Positions 11,667-19,970 of a stretch of DNA of 64,000 nt are shown piece by piece. Both the position numbers and the translations under genes were made by a program. The stretch spans positions 310,001 through 374,000 of the forward strand of contig CP129482.1 of assembly GCA_030583925.1 (NCBI GenBank). The letters are read 5' to 3'. Numbering within the stretch: the stretch's first letter is position 1; each line of letters starts with the position of its first letter. Under the pieces are notes generated by a model. That model searched no databases, had not been told where the DNA came from, and saw only the letters and a list, made by a program, of their open reading frames with translations. This DNA comes from Anaerolineales bacterium. GTDB lineage: Bacteria > Chloroflexota > Anaerolineae > Anaerolineales > Villigracilaceae.

Positions 11667-12911
11667 TCAATGTGCGGCTTCGTATTTCCCCACGATCAAC
11701 ACCGCATTGCTTCCGCCAAAGGCAAATGAATTGCTCATGATATTTTTCAAGGGCAGACTGCGTTTGCCCTCGGTGACGTAATCGAGGTCGCATTCGGGGT
11801 CGGGGACTTTGTAATTGATCGTCGGCGGGACGACTTGGTCGCGCAACGATAGAATGCAACCGATCAACTCTAGCGCGCCGCTTCCCGCGATGGAATGTCC
11901 AAACGCGGCTTTGTTGCCAACCACAGGGATTTGATACGCGCGCTCGCTGAAAACTTCTTTGATGGCGTTCGTTTCGTTCTTGTCGTTCCATTCGGTGCCA
12001 GTGGCGTGCGCGTTGATGTAATCAATGTCGGCGATAGTCATGCCCGCGTCGTCTAACGCGCGGCGCATGGCGAGGGCGGGTCCTTTTTGGGACGGCTGGG
12101 TGAGGTGATGACTGTCCGCGCTCGCGCCGTAGCCTTTGAGTTCGGCGAGGATGGGAACGCCGCGCGCCAACGCGTGACTCTCCGCTTCGACCACCAGGAC
12201 GCCTGCCCCTTCCCCCAAGACCATCCCGTCTCGGTCGGCGCTGAACGGGCGGCAAGCCTCCGCTGGGTTGTCGTCGCGCGTGGATACGGCGCGTAGCGCC
12301 ATCCACGCTTCGACGACGCCGGGCGAGAACGGACAATCCGCCGCGCCGGTGACTGCCACCTGCAAACTTCCGTTGCGAATCATGTTGAAGGCGTTGCCAA
12401 TCGTGTGCGCGGCGGTGGAACATGCCGCGTCCACGTTGAAGAGCGGACCTTGAAAGCCGTGCTTGATCGAAATGTTCGAGCCGGGTCCGATGTTCATTGA
12501 AATCGGGATGGTGTATGGGCTGAGGCGGTCGGTTTTATAGAAGTTTAGAAAGTATGGGTCAGCCGCGCTGTACCCGCCGATGGAACTACCGACCATTACG
12601 CCGATCTGTTCGCGGTCAACTTTGTCGTTTTCGAGTTTCGCTTCGGCGATCGCTTGCTCCGCCGCGACCAATCCCAACTGCGAGGAGCGACTCATGCGCC
12701 GGACATCTTTGATATCGAAATATTTTTTTTCGTCGTAATCCCAAACGACGCCGCCGATCTTCGTGTGCATGCTGGAGAAAATCCCGCCTTCCAGCGACCC
12801 GACGCCCGATTTGCCAGCCAACAAACCGTCCCAGAATTCAGTTACAGTACAACCGAGCGGACTGGCAATGCCCATCCCGGTGACCACCACTCGTTCCTTC
12901 TTGCCGGTCAT
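11667..12911 (-). CDS. fabF: Beta-ketoacyl-ACP synthase II (FabF-like)
   Basis: 414 residues, the normal KAS II length. Extends acyl-ACP by decarboxylative condensation with malonyl-ACP. The catalytic triad is complete: Cys in DAACSTAAH (near residue 166), His in NAHATGT (near 304) and His in FGHSIAGSG (near 341), plus the C-terminal FGGSNAVLI loop. Start supported by a GAGGAG Shine-Dalgarno sequence just upstream. It stands alone rather than in a fab operon, divergent from the riboflavin genes and beside a DUF2723 gene, so it could serve a special acyl chain, for example supply for the nearby megasynthase. Membership of the KAS family is certain; primary versus accessory role is not. Confidence 0.92.
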   Translation of the reverse strand: MTGKKERVVVTGMGIASPLGCTVTEFWDGLLAGKSGVGSLEGGIFSSMHTKIGGVVWDYDEKKYFDIKDVRRMSRSSQLGLVAAEQAIAEAKLENDKVDREQIGVMVGSSIGGYSAADPYFLNFYKTDRLSPYTIPISMNIGPGSNISIKHGFQGPLFNVDAACSTAAHTIGNAFNMIRNGSLQVAVTGAADCPFSPGVVEAWMALRAVSTRDDNPAEACRPFSADRDGMVLGEGAGVLVVEAESHALARGVPILAELKGYGASADSHHLTQPSQKGPALAMRRALDDAGMTIADIDYINAHATGTEWNDKNETNAIKEVFSERAYQIPVVGNKAAFGHSIAGSGALELIGCILSLRDQVVPPTINYKVPDPECDLDYVTEGKRSLPLKNIMSNSFAFGGSNAVLIVGKYEAAH

Positions 12912-13013
12912 GCAGTCTCCTCTTGGTCTGTAGTTTCTCTACAACCGGAAAACATACTAATTCCGTGAGCGCGCCCTAACCAAAGTCACGAAATTCTAAC
13001 ATGATTATCGCAT

Positions 13014-13019
13014 TACAAT
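13014..13019 (+). promoter_or_regulatory. -10 hexamer TACAAT, leaderless-type
   Basis: TACAAT ends six bases before the ATG of the riboflavin reductase gene, so transcription should begin at or next to the start codon. No Shine-Dalgarno sequence precedes the ATG. Confidence 0.5.
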
Positions 13020-13025
13020 TGAAAG

Positions 13026-13709
13026 ATGAAACGCCCATTTGTGTTCATCAATGTGGCGATGACCGCCGACGGCAAGATAGACACCGTTGCGCGCAAAGGC
13101 GCGGCGATCTCCTCGGTGCGCGATAAAGAACGCGTGGATCAATTGCGCGCCGAAGCGGACGCGGTGATGGTGGGCGGACGCACTCTCCTCGATGAAGACC
13201 CGAAATTGACCGTCAAATCCGAAGCGCTGCGCGCGGAACGAGTGGCGCGCGGGCTGGCTGAGAATCCGATGAAAGTTGGATTGGTGTCAGAAGCGAACCT
13301 TGAAAGTCATTCAAAATTCTTACGCGAGGGGGCGGCAAGGGTCGTAATATTTACTACAAACCGTACATCTAAAGACAAACTTGACCTGCTCCGTTCGCTC
13401 GGCGCGGAGGTTTTTGTTCACACAACCGCACGCGTTGATTTGACTCAAATGATGCAAACGCTCGCCGAACTCGGCGTGCAGCGCTTGATGGTGGAAGGCG
13501 GCGCGACGCTTAATTTTGAATTAATGCGGCTCGGTTTGGTGGATGAGGTGTACGCGTTCGTCGCGCCGTTGATCTTCGGGGGCGAATCCGCTCCCACGCT
13601 TGCGGCAGGCGGAGGTTTGGAAAGAAGCGCAGCTGTCCAATTGAAATTGATGGACGTGGAGAAATGGGACGACGGGGGAGTCCTTTTAAAATATTCGATT
13701 GAGAGGTAG
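13026..13709 (+). CDS. Riboflavin biosynthesis reductase (RibD C-terminal domain, stand-alone)
   Basis: 227 residues. Reduces the ribosylaminopyrimidine phosphate intermediate with NAD(P)H in riboflavin synthesis. It is a single reductase domain without the N-terminal deaminase of bifunctional RibD, as in the archaeal/yeast RIB7 type. Motifs: FINVAMTADGKID at the N-terminus, DAVMVGGRTLLDEDP (about residues 43-57), LMVEGGATLNFELM (about 155-168) and the C-terminal APLIFGGESAPT. First gene of an operon with ribA two bases downstream. The deaminase that acts before or after it is not in this window. Confidence 0.9.
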   Translation: MKRPFVFINVAMTADGKIDTVARKGAAISSVRDKERVDQLRAEADAVMVGGRTLLDEDPKLTVKSEALRAERVARGLAENPMKVGLVSEANLESHSKFLREGAARVVIFTTNRTSKDKLDLLRSLGAEVFVHTTARVDLTQMMQTLAELGVQRLMVEGGATLNFELMRLGLVDEVYAFVAPLIFGGESAPTLAAGGGLERSAAVQLKLMDVEKWDDGGVLLKYSIER

Positions 13710-13711
13710 AG

Positions 13712-14461
13712 ATGATCGCAGACCTGCATGAAAAATTTGATGTGTTGCTTCAAAACGAGGGCGAACACGAATGTGAGGGAATCGGCAAAGATAAAGTTTG
13801 CGTGCGCGTGGTCGCGTTGGCGGAACTACCCACGCGATTCGGAGAATTTCATATCATCGCGTTCGAGAATAACCGTGACGGCAAAGAACATGTCGCCATC
13901 GTGAAAGGCGATGTGATCGGCGCGAGCGATGTGCCGGTGCGTTTGCATTCCGAGTGTTTGACCGGCGACGCGCTCGGCTCGTTGCGTTGCGATTGCCGCG
14001 ACCAACTGGAAGCGTCGTTGAAAATGATCGGCGGCATGGAGTGCGGCATGGTGTTGTATCTGCGGCAGGAGGGGCGCGGCATCGGGCTGATCAACAAGAT
14101 TCGCGCGTACAGTTTGCAAGACCAGGGGCTCGACACGGTGGAGGCGAATCACGCGCTCGGCTTCCGCGACGACGAACGCGATTACGCGGTCGCCGCGCAC
14201 ATGCTCATGTCGCTCAAGATCGACTCCGTGCAACTCATCACCAACAACCCGAAGAAAATTCAACAACTGATCGATTACGGCATCAAGGTTTCGAATCGCA
14301 TCCCGCACATCATGGAGCCGAACGAGTTCAACCGTTTTTATCTCGAAACGAAAGCCGCCAAGTCGGGGCATCTCATTGACTTCCACGGCAAGGAACATTT
14401 GCCCGAGCAAAGCGACCGCCCGTTCATCAAGGGTATGAGCGAATTGGAGATCGGTGTATAA
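13712..14461 (+). CDS. ribA: GTP cyclohydrolase II
   Basis: 249 residues. Converts GTP to 2,5-diamino-6-ribosylamino-pyrimidinone phosphate, the first step of riboflavin synthesis. Zinc ligands are visible as Cys-x10-Cys-x-Cys in HSECLTGDALGSLRCDCRDQ (about residues 77-96), followed by LYLRQEGRGIGL and the C-terminal ITNNPKKIQQL. It is the stand-alone RibA form; there is no fused RibB (DHBP synthase) domain, so that enzyme must be encoded elsewhere. A GGTAGAG sequence precedes the ATG and the start is two bases after the previous stop. Its own stop abuts the next start, implying one transcript for the three genes. Confidence 0.96.
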   Translation: MIADLHEKFDVLLQNEGEHECEGIGKDKVCVRVVALAELPTRFGEFHIIAFENNRDGKEHVAIVKGDVIGASDVPVRLHSECLTGDALGSLRCDCRDQLEASLKMIGGMECGMVLYLRQEGRGIGLINKIRAYSLQDQGLDTVEANHALGFRDDERDYAVAAHMLMSLKIDSVQLITNNPKKIQQLIDYGIKVSNRIPHIMEPNEFNRFYLETKAAKSGHLIDFHGKEHLPEQSDRPFIKGMSELEIGV

Positions 14462-15169
14462 ATGAATAACCCTCACCCCAACCCTCTCCCAATGGGAGAG
14501 GGCGCGAAAACAATTGTGATCACCGGCGCGACCGGCGCGCTCGGCAGGAAAACCGCGCAGGCGTTTGCGGAGCGCGGTCATTCGTTGGTCTTGTTCGGCA
14601 ACGACCGCGAGAAAATGGATTCCCTCGTCCGCGATTTGAATTTGCCGAGCGAGCGACTCCACACAGCAATTCTTGATCTCCGTGATGGACAAGCGGTTCA
14701 TTCCGCCGGGGAGGCTGTTTCCGCCAAGTTCGGCGGAGTCCACGGGTTGATTCATCTCGTCGGCGGCTGGCTCGGCGGAAAGACGATTCCCGAAACAGCT
14801 GTGGACGATTTTGATTCGATGCTGGGTCAGCACGTGTGGACGACGATTCATCTCTTTCAAACGTTCATGCCGCTGCTCGAAAAAAGCAAATGGGGACGCG
14901 TGATCACGGTTTCGCCATCGGGCGTTTCCAGTCCGTTGCCGAAGCGCGGCGCGTACATCGCCGCCAAAGCCGCGCAGGAGACGTTAATGCGCACTCTTGC
15001 CGCCGAACTCAAAGAGTCCAATGTGACCGCGAACATCATCCAAGTCAAAGCCATTGACGTGGATCACAAAGAGACAGGTGCAACGCCCGAAGAGATCATC
15101 GCCGCGATCCTTTACTTGTTTTCGGATGACGCGGGGAAGGTCACAGGGGCGAAGTTGCCATTGTATTAA
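14462..15169 (+). CDS. Short-chain dehydrogenase/reductase
   Basis: 235-residue classical SDR. Cofactor motif TGATGALG (about residues 21-28), active-site Ser in TVSPSGVSS and YIAAK (Tyr-x3-Lys, about residues 160-164). Substrate unknown; position after ribA suggests co-expression but not a specific riboflavin step. Oddity: the first dozen or so codons (NNPHPNPLPMGEG) are encoded by a palindromic repeat that also occurs twice inside the megasynthase, so the annotated start at 14462 lies at the edge of a repeat. A start at 14492 (MGEGAKTIVITG) would remove most of it. The GGAGAT sequence in the end of ribA fits the first start better. Confidence 0.85.
   Translation: MNNPHPNPLPMGEGAKTIVITGATGALGRKTAQAFAERGHSLVLFGNDREKMDSLVRDLNLPSERLHTAILDLRDGQAVHSAGEAVSAKFGGVHGLIHLVGGWLGGKTIPETAVDDFDSMLGQHVWTTIHLFQTFMPLLEKSKWGRVITVSPSGVSSPLPKRGAYIAAKAAQETLMRTLAAELKESNVTANIIQVKAIDVDHKETGATPEEIIAAILYLFSDDAGKVTGAKLPLY
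14469..14499. repeat. A-family repeat at the start of the SDR gene
   Basis: CCCTCACCCCAACCCTCTCC then CAATGGGAGAGGG, opposite orientation to the copies in the megasynthase; read as PHPNPLPMGEG. Confidence 0.85.
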
Positions 15170-15224
15170 ATAGTAATGTTCGTGCAGGGTTTCAGACCTT
15201 GCATGAGCATGATTTGTATCAAAT

Positions 15225-15259
15225 AAAAACTCCGAGTTCTTCAAGAACTCGGAGTTTTT
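15225..15259 (-). terminator. Rho-independent terminator after lipoprotein copy 1
   Basis: Perfect stem ACTCCGAGTTCTT / AAGAACTCGGAGT with A/T runs on both sides, so it can work in both directions and may also end the riboflavin-SDR transcript from the left. Confidence 0.85.
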
Positions 15260-15270
15260 ATAGGAGATTG

Positions 15271-16029
15271 TTACGGCTCGCTGACCTTGAACCAGTCCAC
15301 CTCAAGGATGATCGGGTATACGTTCAACGATGAAATGTTGAATCCAACCTGACCCTCACGGAATGAGTAATCGTCTTCCACTCTGTTTTTGAGCTCTTTG
15401 CCGTTCACGAATAGGGTGATTTCCTCTCCTTCGCAGAGCATGCCATATTCGTTCACTTCCTTGCCTTGTTTGAGAGATGACGCGCCGCCGTTGTCAATGC
15501 GCTTGTAGACCGGCTTACTTTCTTCGTTGAACGTCACAGCATACAAGTACCACAGCCCGCCGCCTTCGGTGCTGAACTCGTACCAGCCCTCGTCGCTGTA
15601 GCGGCAGATCAGGCTAACGTTGTTATTGTTCTTGCCGCGGTTCTCCGCACGGATGTCGATGCGCACGTCTTCGTAGCTATGACCTTCATACATGTAATAG
15701 GCAAAGATACCGGTTTCCTCAAGGTCAAAGATCATCAAACTATCCGTGAACTCGATTTTGATGAAATCTGTTTTATCCTCGCCGGAGGTCAGGAAGTACT
15801 GCCAACCCGGGTCTTGATCGAATTCCTCGGTAAAGTACATCGAACCGGATGGTTCCTCTGCCTGCGGAGGCTGAGTTGATTGCGGATCCTCCTGCGCGGG
15901 CGGGTTCTGAGGCTGATCCTGCTGAGGTTGCGCAGGATCAGCCGGTGTATCACCGCCAGAGGCTCCGCACGCCAAGCCCACCACGAGGATCATTGCTGTG
16001 ATAAAAAATAAGGGGCGAAAAGTTTTCAT
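15271..16029 (-). CDS. Secreted lipoprotein with LamG/jelly-roll-like domain (copy 1)
   Basis: Start placed at the ATG preceded by AAGGAG; a longer reading adds 17 residues without a ribosome site. The product (252 residues) has a type II signal peptide ending in LACG (lipobox), a Pro/Gln-rich linker, and a C-terminal beta-rich domain beginning YFTEEFDQDPGW and ending LEVDWFKVSEP. Such domains, similar to LamG/DUF1080, often bind sugars, but no binding residue can be named. It is a paralogue of the next gene: nearly the same signal peptide, the RAENRGKNNNNVSL-type block, SLKQGKEVNEY and the same ending. Each copy has its own terminator with almost identical sequence, a sign of a tandem duplication. 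Confidence 0.8.
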   Translation of the reverse strand: MKTFRPLFFITAMILVVGLACGASGGDTPADPAQPQQDQPQNPPAQEDPQSTQPPQAEEPSGSMYFTEEFDQDPGWQYFLTSGEDKTDFIKIEFTDSLMIFDLEETGIFAYYMYEGHSYEDVRIDIRAENRGKNNNNVSLICRYSDEGWYEFSTEGGGLWYLYAVTFNEESKPVYKRIDNGGASSLKQGKEVNEYGMLCEGEEITLFVNGKELKNRVEDDYSFREGQVGFNISSLNVYPIILEVDWFKVSEP

Positions 16030-16088
16030 GGTTTCTCCTTTTTGATAACAGGTTCGTGAAAGTATACATGATTTTTTCACGCTTAAAC

Positions 16089-16122
16089 AAAAACTCCGAG
16101 TTCATCAAGAACTCGGAGTCTT
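16089..16122 (-). terminator. Rho-independent terminator after lipoprotein copy 2
   Basis: Stem ACTCCGAGTTC / GAACTCGGAGT, almost the same sequence as the terminator at 15225-15259. The shared terminator supports a tandem duplication of gene plus terminator. Confidence 0.8.
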
Positions 16123-16136
16123 CCTATTGTTATCGT

Positions 16137-16913
16137 TTACGGTTCGCTGATCTTGAACCAATCCACTTCCACGATCACGGGCGTAACATCGAGGGAGGAG
16201 ATGTTGAACCCAACATTTCCATCGCGTAATCCGTATTTGTTTTCAGTGACCGGGCTTAATTTGAGTTCCACGCCATTGACGAACATGGAGATCTTCCTGC
16301 CTTCGCAGATCATTGTATATTCGTTCACTTCTTTGCCCTGTTTGAGGGAATTCGTGCCGCCGTTGGTGATCAGGTTGAATTTATCTGTGACGGCGTATAA
16401 ATACCATAAGCCGTCGCTGCCGACGCTCCACTCATACCAACCATCTTTACTGCCTCTGCAAGTGAGGCTGACATTGTTGGAGTTTACGCCGCGGTTGTCG
16501 GCACGCAGGTCAATACGAACATCTTCATAATCCTGAGCGACATACGTGTAGTAGAAATAGAGATTGTCTTCAGGCAGTTCGATGCGGAAGCGGCTGTTAT
16601 CAAAGTTGGTGACCACCGAATCAGCGTGGGCGTCGGCGCCGGGTCCAATGATGTCGGTCACCCAATTGGAACCGGGGTCTGAATCGAATTCTTCCGTGAA
16701 GAATTCAGATTGGGGCGGCTCGGGAGCAGACGCCTCGGTATTGGTCGCCTGAGGTTGGGCAGGCGGTTGGGTCGGCGCAGGCGCTTGCGTCGGCGGTTGT
16801 TGCGGCGGTTGGGTCGGCTGGGCGGGGGTGTCGCCTCCGCCGCCTGGCGAACAAGCCAGCCCGACGATCAGAATGAACGAGATCATAAAGAGTAGTGGTT
16901 TGAATGTTTTCAT
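16137..16913 (-). CDS. Secreted lipoprotein with LamG/jelly-roll-like domain (copy 2)
   Basis: 258 residues. Lipobox LACS at residues 18-21, Pro/Gln/Thr-rich linker to about residue 70, then a beta-rich domain from FFTEEFDSDPGSNW to EVDWFKISEP. Paralogue of the downstream neighbour. The start is well supported by AGGAGG seven bases before the ATG, with a promoter further up (TTGCAT, 17 bases, TATACT). Exported and anchored to the cell surface by its acylated Cys. The ligand and function are unknown. Confidence 0.8.
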   Translation of the reverse strand: MKTFKPLLFMISFILIVGLACSPGGGGDTPAQPTQPPQQPPTQAPAPTQPPAQPQATNTEASAPEPPQSEFFTEEFDSDPGSNWVTDIIGPGADAHADSVVTNFDNSRFRIELPEDNLYFYYTYVAQDYEDVRIDLRADNRGVNSNNVSLTCRGSKDGWYEWSVGSDGLWYLYAVTDKFNLITNGGTNSLKQGKEVNEYTMICEGRKISMFVNGVELKLSPVTENKYGLRDGNVGFNISSLDVTPVIVEVDWFKISEP

Positions 16914-16937
16914 CGCATCCTCCAGTAAGGTGTTGGC

Positions 16938-16966
16938 GTAAGTATACGCAGAGGGCGTAATAAATG
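16938..16966 (-). promoter_or_regulatory. Sigma-70-type promoter of lipoprotein copy 2
   Basis: On the minus strand: TTGCAT, 17-base spacer, TATACT, followed by a leader of about 18 bases with AGGAGG before the start codon. Confidence 0.55.
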
Positions 16967-17008
16967 CAACTGTTTACTCATGCAGTTTTATGGTAAATTC
17001 GTCCAGCC

Positions 17009-17863
17009 ATGTCCATTTTTGCCATTGCCATCCTGCTCGTCAGCGCCATACTTCACACCGCTTGGAATTTGCTCATCAAACAAGCCGAAGACAAGTACAT
17101 TGTCACCTTTTGGATGGTCACTTTCGGCGGCGCGTTTGCGATCGTCGCGCTGTTTTTTACGGGTCTGCCCCCGCGCGGAATGTGGATCTTCGCTGTGGTC
17201 AGCGTGTGCGTCGAGGTGGCGTATTTCATCACGCTTTCGTACGCCTATCGCGATAACGATTTTTCGCTGGTCTACCCGGTCGCGCGCGGCGCTGCGCCCG
17301 CGTTCATTGCCCTGTGGTCGTTGTTGTTCCTGCGCGAAACGTTGACCGTCGGCGGGATTGCCGGTCTGGCGCTCATCGTGGTCGGATTAATGATCATCGG
17401 CGTCAACACATTGACGCAAGCGCACGTCACCCGCGTCCATTTCAAGGGTGTGGCGGTCGCGCTCTTCATCGCCTTCCTGATCTCGATTTATTCCACGATT
17501 GACGGCTCCGCCGTAAAGAACGGATATGCCATGCCCTATGTGATGACCATGTTCACGCTGGTGCCTTTCGTCATTTCGCCGTTCATTTTTCGACAGTATA
17601 ACTGGGCGCGCGTTAAGGACGCGTTGGTCAAAGAGCCGCTGCGTGTTCCGTTGGCGGGCGTGTTGGGAGTCCTCGCTTATCTCATGGCTGTGTTCGCATT
17701 TTCCATCGCGCCGCTGAGTTACGCGGGCGCGGTGAGGGAGGTCAGCGTCGTCTTTGGCGCGTTGGCGGGCTGGTGGCTATTGAACGAAAAATTGGGAGGC
17801 GTGCGCGTGTTCGGCGCGTTTGTGATCTTTGCAGGGGTCGTCCTGATTGCAATCTATGGGTGA
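17009..17863 (+). CDS. EamA/DMT-family transporter
   Basis: 284 residues, ten predicted membrane helices in two five-helix repeats, as in the drug/metabolite transporter superfamily. The first repeat contains HTAWNLLIKQ and the loop YPVARGAAPAFIALWS, both typical of EamA proteins; the second ends near residue 283. Exporters of this family move small metabolites, amino acids or drugs; the substrate cannot be read from the sequence. Monocistronic; convergent with the DUF554 gene, the two stops lying about two bases apart. Confidence 0.88.
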   Translation: MSIFAIAILLVSAILHTAWNLLIKQAEDKYIVTFWMVTFGGAFAIVALFFTGLPPRGMWIFAVVSVCVEVAYFITLSYAYRDNDFSLVYPVARGAAPAFIALWSLLFLRETLTVGGIAGLALIVVGLMIIGVNTLTQAHVTRVHFKGVAVALFIAFLISIYSTIDGSAVKNGYAMPYVMTMFTLVPFVISPFIFRQYNWARVKDALVKEPLRVPLAGVLGVLAYLMAVFAFSIAPLSYAGAVREVSVVFGALAGWWLLNEKLGGVRVFGAFVIFAGVVLIAIYG

Positions 17864-17864
17864 T

Positions 17865-18563
17865 CTAGAACAACCCGATCACCCAGACGATCAACGGCGC
17901 AACGGCAAGCGCGGGGAGCATATTTCCCACACGGATCTTTTTTATCTCCAGCAAACTGCTGAGCGCCAAGCCTAACAAAATCACGCCGCCTGTCGCAGTC
18001 AGTTCGTTCATCATGGAGGGAGTCACAAGCGCGTCGAGTTGCGCGGCGAGCAGGCTGATGCCGCCCTGATAAACAAGAATCACAATGACCGAAAACATCA
18101 CTCCGGTTCCGAGTGTGGACGCGAACGCCATCGCCGCAAAACCGTCTAACACGGATTTGACAGCGAGCAGGCTGTAGTCGCCGGTCAACCCATCCTGGAT
18201 CGAGCCGAGGATCGTCATCGGTCCTACGCAGAACAACAGCGAGGCGGTGAGGAATCCGCGCACGAATTTATTCGAGCCGTCGTCATCCCCTTTCGAGAAA
18301 CGCTGTTCGAGAAACTTTCCAAAATTCTGCAAGCCGTCTTCGATTCCCATCCACTCGCCGAGCAACGTTCCGATCAACAGCGCGCCCAACACGATCAGCG
18401 GATTTTCGGCGCCGATGAACATCTGCAAACCGATCGCGGCGGTGAAGAGTCCCATCGCCGCGACGACCGTCGCTTTCAATTTTTCGGGGATGCGCGCGCC
18501 GAACGTCAAGCCGATAAGTCCGCCGACGATGACGGTTGCGATGTTGAGAAATGTGCCGGTCAT
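17865..18563 (-). CDS. DUF554 membrane protein
   Basis: 232 residues with about seven hydrophobic helices. The N-terminal MTGTFLNIATVIVGGLIGL and GTLLGEWMGIEDGLQNFG patterns match DUF554 (YdfK/YqgA) proteins, a family of possible transporters of unknown substrate. A large B-family inverted repeat (18570-18637) lies directly upstream, between it and the cobalamin adenosyltransferase gene, and leaves little room for an obvious promoter. Confidence 0.85.
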   Translation of the reverse strand: MTGTFLNIATVIVGGLIGLTFGARIPEKLKATVVAAMGLFTAAIGLQMFIGAENPLIVLGALLIGTLLGEWMGIEDGLQNFGKFLEQRFSKGDDDGSNKFVRGFLTASLLFCVGPMTILGSIQDGLTGDYSLLAVKSVLDGFAAMAFASTLGTGVMFSVIVILVYQGGISLLAAQLDALVTPSMMNELTATGGVILLGLALSSLLEIKKIRVGNMLPALAVAPLIVWVIGLF

Positions 18564-18569
18564 AATAAA

Positions 18570-18637
18570 TCCTGTAGGGGCACGGCGAATCGTACAAGGA
18601 TTTTGACGATCCTTTATTTCGCCGTGCCCCTACGAAT
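18570..18637. repeat. B-family inverted repeat (TGTAGGGGC...), intergenic
   Basis: Arms TGTAGGGGCACGGCGAA and TTCGCCGTGCCCCTAC surround a 27-base centre. Other members of the family lie at 41171-41202, 48866-48896 and 51898-51930. Confidence 0.85.
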
Positions 18638-18642
18638 AAAAT

Positions 18643-19185
18643 TTACGATTTCGCCAACGTTGTTCGGTGCCCCGCCGCTTGATTCTCCAGTAATTCCAAC
18701 ACAAAGCACAACGACGATAATCGGTTCAAATATCGCTGTAATTCCGGGTTGGAAACTTCCTGCTCGTCGTGCAGTTCCACTACGCGGCGTTCGGCGCGGC
18801 GGATGATGGCGCGCGCCAGCGACAACGCCGCGCCCGCCAGCGAATCACCCGACACGATAAATTCCTTCGGCATCTCGACGATTTCGCTCAACGCGTCAGT
18901 CTGTTCTTCGAGCCAAGTCACGCGCGAGGAATCAATGGATCGAAATTTCTCCGCGTTTTCCGGCGTTGCCGCCACCTCTGCCATCAACTTGTACAAGTCG
19001 CGTTGCGCTTCCAAAATAATTGGCGCTGAGCGCGAGTCCAAACATTGCGCGCGCGCCAGCCCCAGCGCAGCGGTAGATTCGTCGAGTGTGCCGATCGCTT
19101 CGATACGCGCGTGATATTTCGTCACGCGTCCTTCGCCGAGTAAGCCAGTTGTGCCGTCGTCGCCTTTGGTTGTGTAAAAACTCAT
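18643..19185 (-). CDS. ATP:cob(I)alamin adenosyltransferase, PduO type
   Basis: 180 residues. Attaches the adenosyl group of ATP to reduced cobalamin to form coenzyme B12. Family marks: FYTTKGDDGTTGLLG (ATP-binding N-terminus), FIVSGDSLAGAALSLAR, then RAIIRRAERRVVEL and YLNRLSSLCFVLE near the C-terminus. Length is normal. The central region is less conserved than in typical PduO/MMAB proteins. The -10 TATAAT ends six bases before the ATG, predicting a leaderless mRNA. No other cobalamin gene is nearby. Confidence 0.88.
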   Translation of the reverse strand: MSFYTTKGDDGTTGLLGEGRVTKYHARIEAIGTLDESTAALGLARAQCLDSRSAPIILEAQRDLYKLMAEVAATPENAEKFRSIDSSRVTWLEEQTDALSEIVEMPKEFIVSGDSLAGAALSLARAIIRRAERRVVELHDEQEVSNPELQRYLNRLSSLCFVLELLENQAAGHRTTLAKS

Positions 19186-19191
19186 GGCGGC

Positions 19192-19197
19192 ATTATA
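19192..19197 (-). promoter_or_regulatory. -10 hexamer TATAAT of the PduO gene
   Basis: Reads TATAAT on the minus strand and ends six bases before the start codon; no Shine-Dalgarno sequence between them. Confidence 0.55.
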
Positions 19198-19232
19198 ACC
19201 CTTGTCTTGGCGTATCTCTTGTGAATCTCTTC

Positions 19233-19288
19233 AGCCACAGAGGCCGCAGAGAAAAAAATCTCAATGGTCTCTGTGAGCTCTGTGGCTA
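19233..19288. repeat. E-family inverted repeat (AGCCACAGAG...CTCTGTGGCT)
   Basis: Imperfect inverted repeat with outer arms AGCCACAGAG and CTCTGTGGCT. Similar copies lie at 21434-21487 and 25242-25304. Confidence 0.8.
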
Positions 19289-19323
19289 AACAAAGGGTTA
19301 AACAATGAATATCTTTTCACGCT

Positions 19324-19329
19324 TATAAT
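19324..19329 (+). promoter_or_regulatory. -10 hexamer TATAAT, leaderless-type
   Basis: Ends seven bases before the ATG at 19337; predicted mRNA start at or beside the A of ATG. Confidence 0.55.
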
Positions 19330-19336
19330 CGGGCAA

Positions 19337-19960
19337 ATGCTCACCGAATATCACATTGAAATCATGTTCGAATCGCTCGGCGACCATCTCGGCACGCGTG
19401 CCATTGCGCTGATGACCAACGCCAACATCCACCAGGACCGTTTTGCCGGGCAATTCGGTCACGACGAATTCCACTTCGACAACAACGCCTTCGAGAAAAC
19501 CTACAAATACATCGAAGAACAGCGCGCGCTCGTCGTTGATTCATTGAAGAAAAAAGACGCCGTGTCCGCGTGGCAGGCATTCGGGCGGATGACTCACACC
19601 GTGCAGGATTTCTACGCCCATTCGAACTACGTCACCCTCTGGCTGAATCGCTTCGACGGACAAACGCCTCCTCCGCCGGGTGAAATTGACCCGCTCCACC
19701 CCGATCTGATTCACAGCCCCGACCTCCGCTCCGGCAAGACGTATCCGCCGCTGGAATATTTGTACTTTGTGAAGAGTCTCCGCCGTTACGTTCTACCTCT
19801 CATCCCGCGCGACTCGCACGCGTGGATGAACCTCGACTCGCCCGAACAAGGCTTCAAATTCGAATACGCCATGCAAGCCGCCATCAAGCGCACGCGCATC
19901 GAATACGAAAGGACCATGTCCGGACTGCCGCGCGAATTGATCGCACTCTTCAACGGCTAA
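19337..19960 (+). CDS. HET-C / zinc-dependent phospholipase C-like protein
   Basis: 207 residues, no signal peptide. Shows AIALMTNANIHQDR, then FGRMTHTVQDFYAHSNYV (about residues 87-104), a His/Asp-rich helix typical of the P1-nuclease/phospholipase C fold and of HET-C-related proteins, and several further His residues able to bind metal. It could hydrolyse phosphodiester bonds in lipids or nucleic acids, but the substrate is not shown. Followed ten bases later by a LysE-type transporter gene, probably on the same transcript. Confidence 0.65.
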   Translation: MLTEYHIEIMFESLGDHLGTRAIALMTNANIHQDRFAGQFGHDEFHFDNNAFEKTYKYIEEQRALVVDSLKKKDAVSAWQAFGRMTHTVQDFYAHSNYVTLWLNRFDGQTPPPPGEIDPLHPDLIHSPDLRSGKTYPPLEYLYFVKSLRRYVLPLIPRDSHAWMNLDSPEQGFKFEYAMQAAIKRTRIEYERTMSGLPRELIALFNG

Positions 19961-19970
19961 AGGAACTATC

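Noticed and set aside
13826..14860. Open frame of 344 codons on the minus strand across ribA and the SDR gene
   Set aside because: It runs antisense to two genes with clear motifs, shows no recognisable domain, and is a by-product of G+C-rich codon use.
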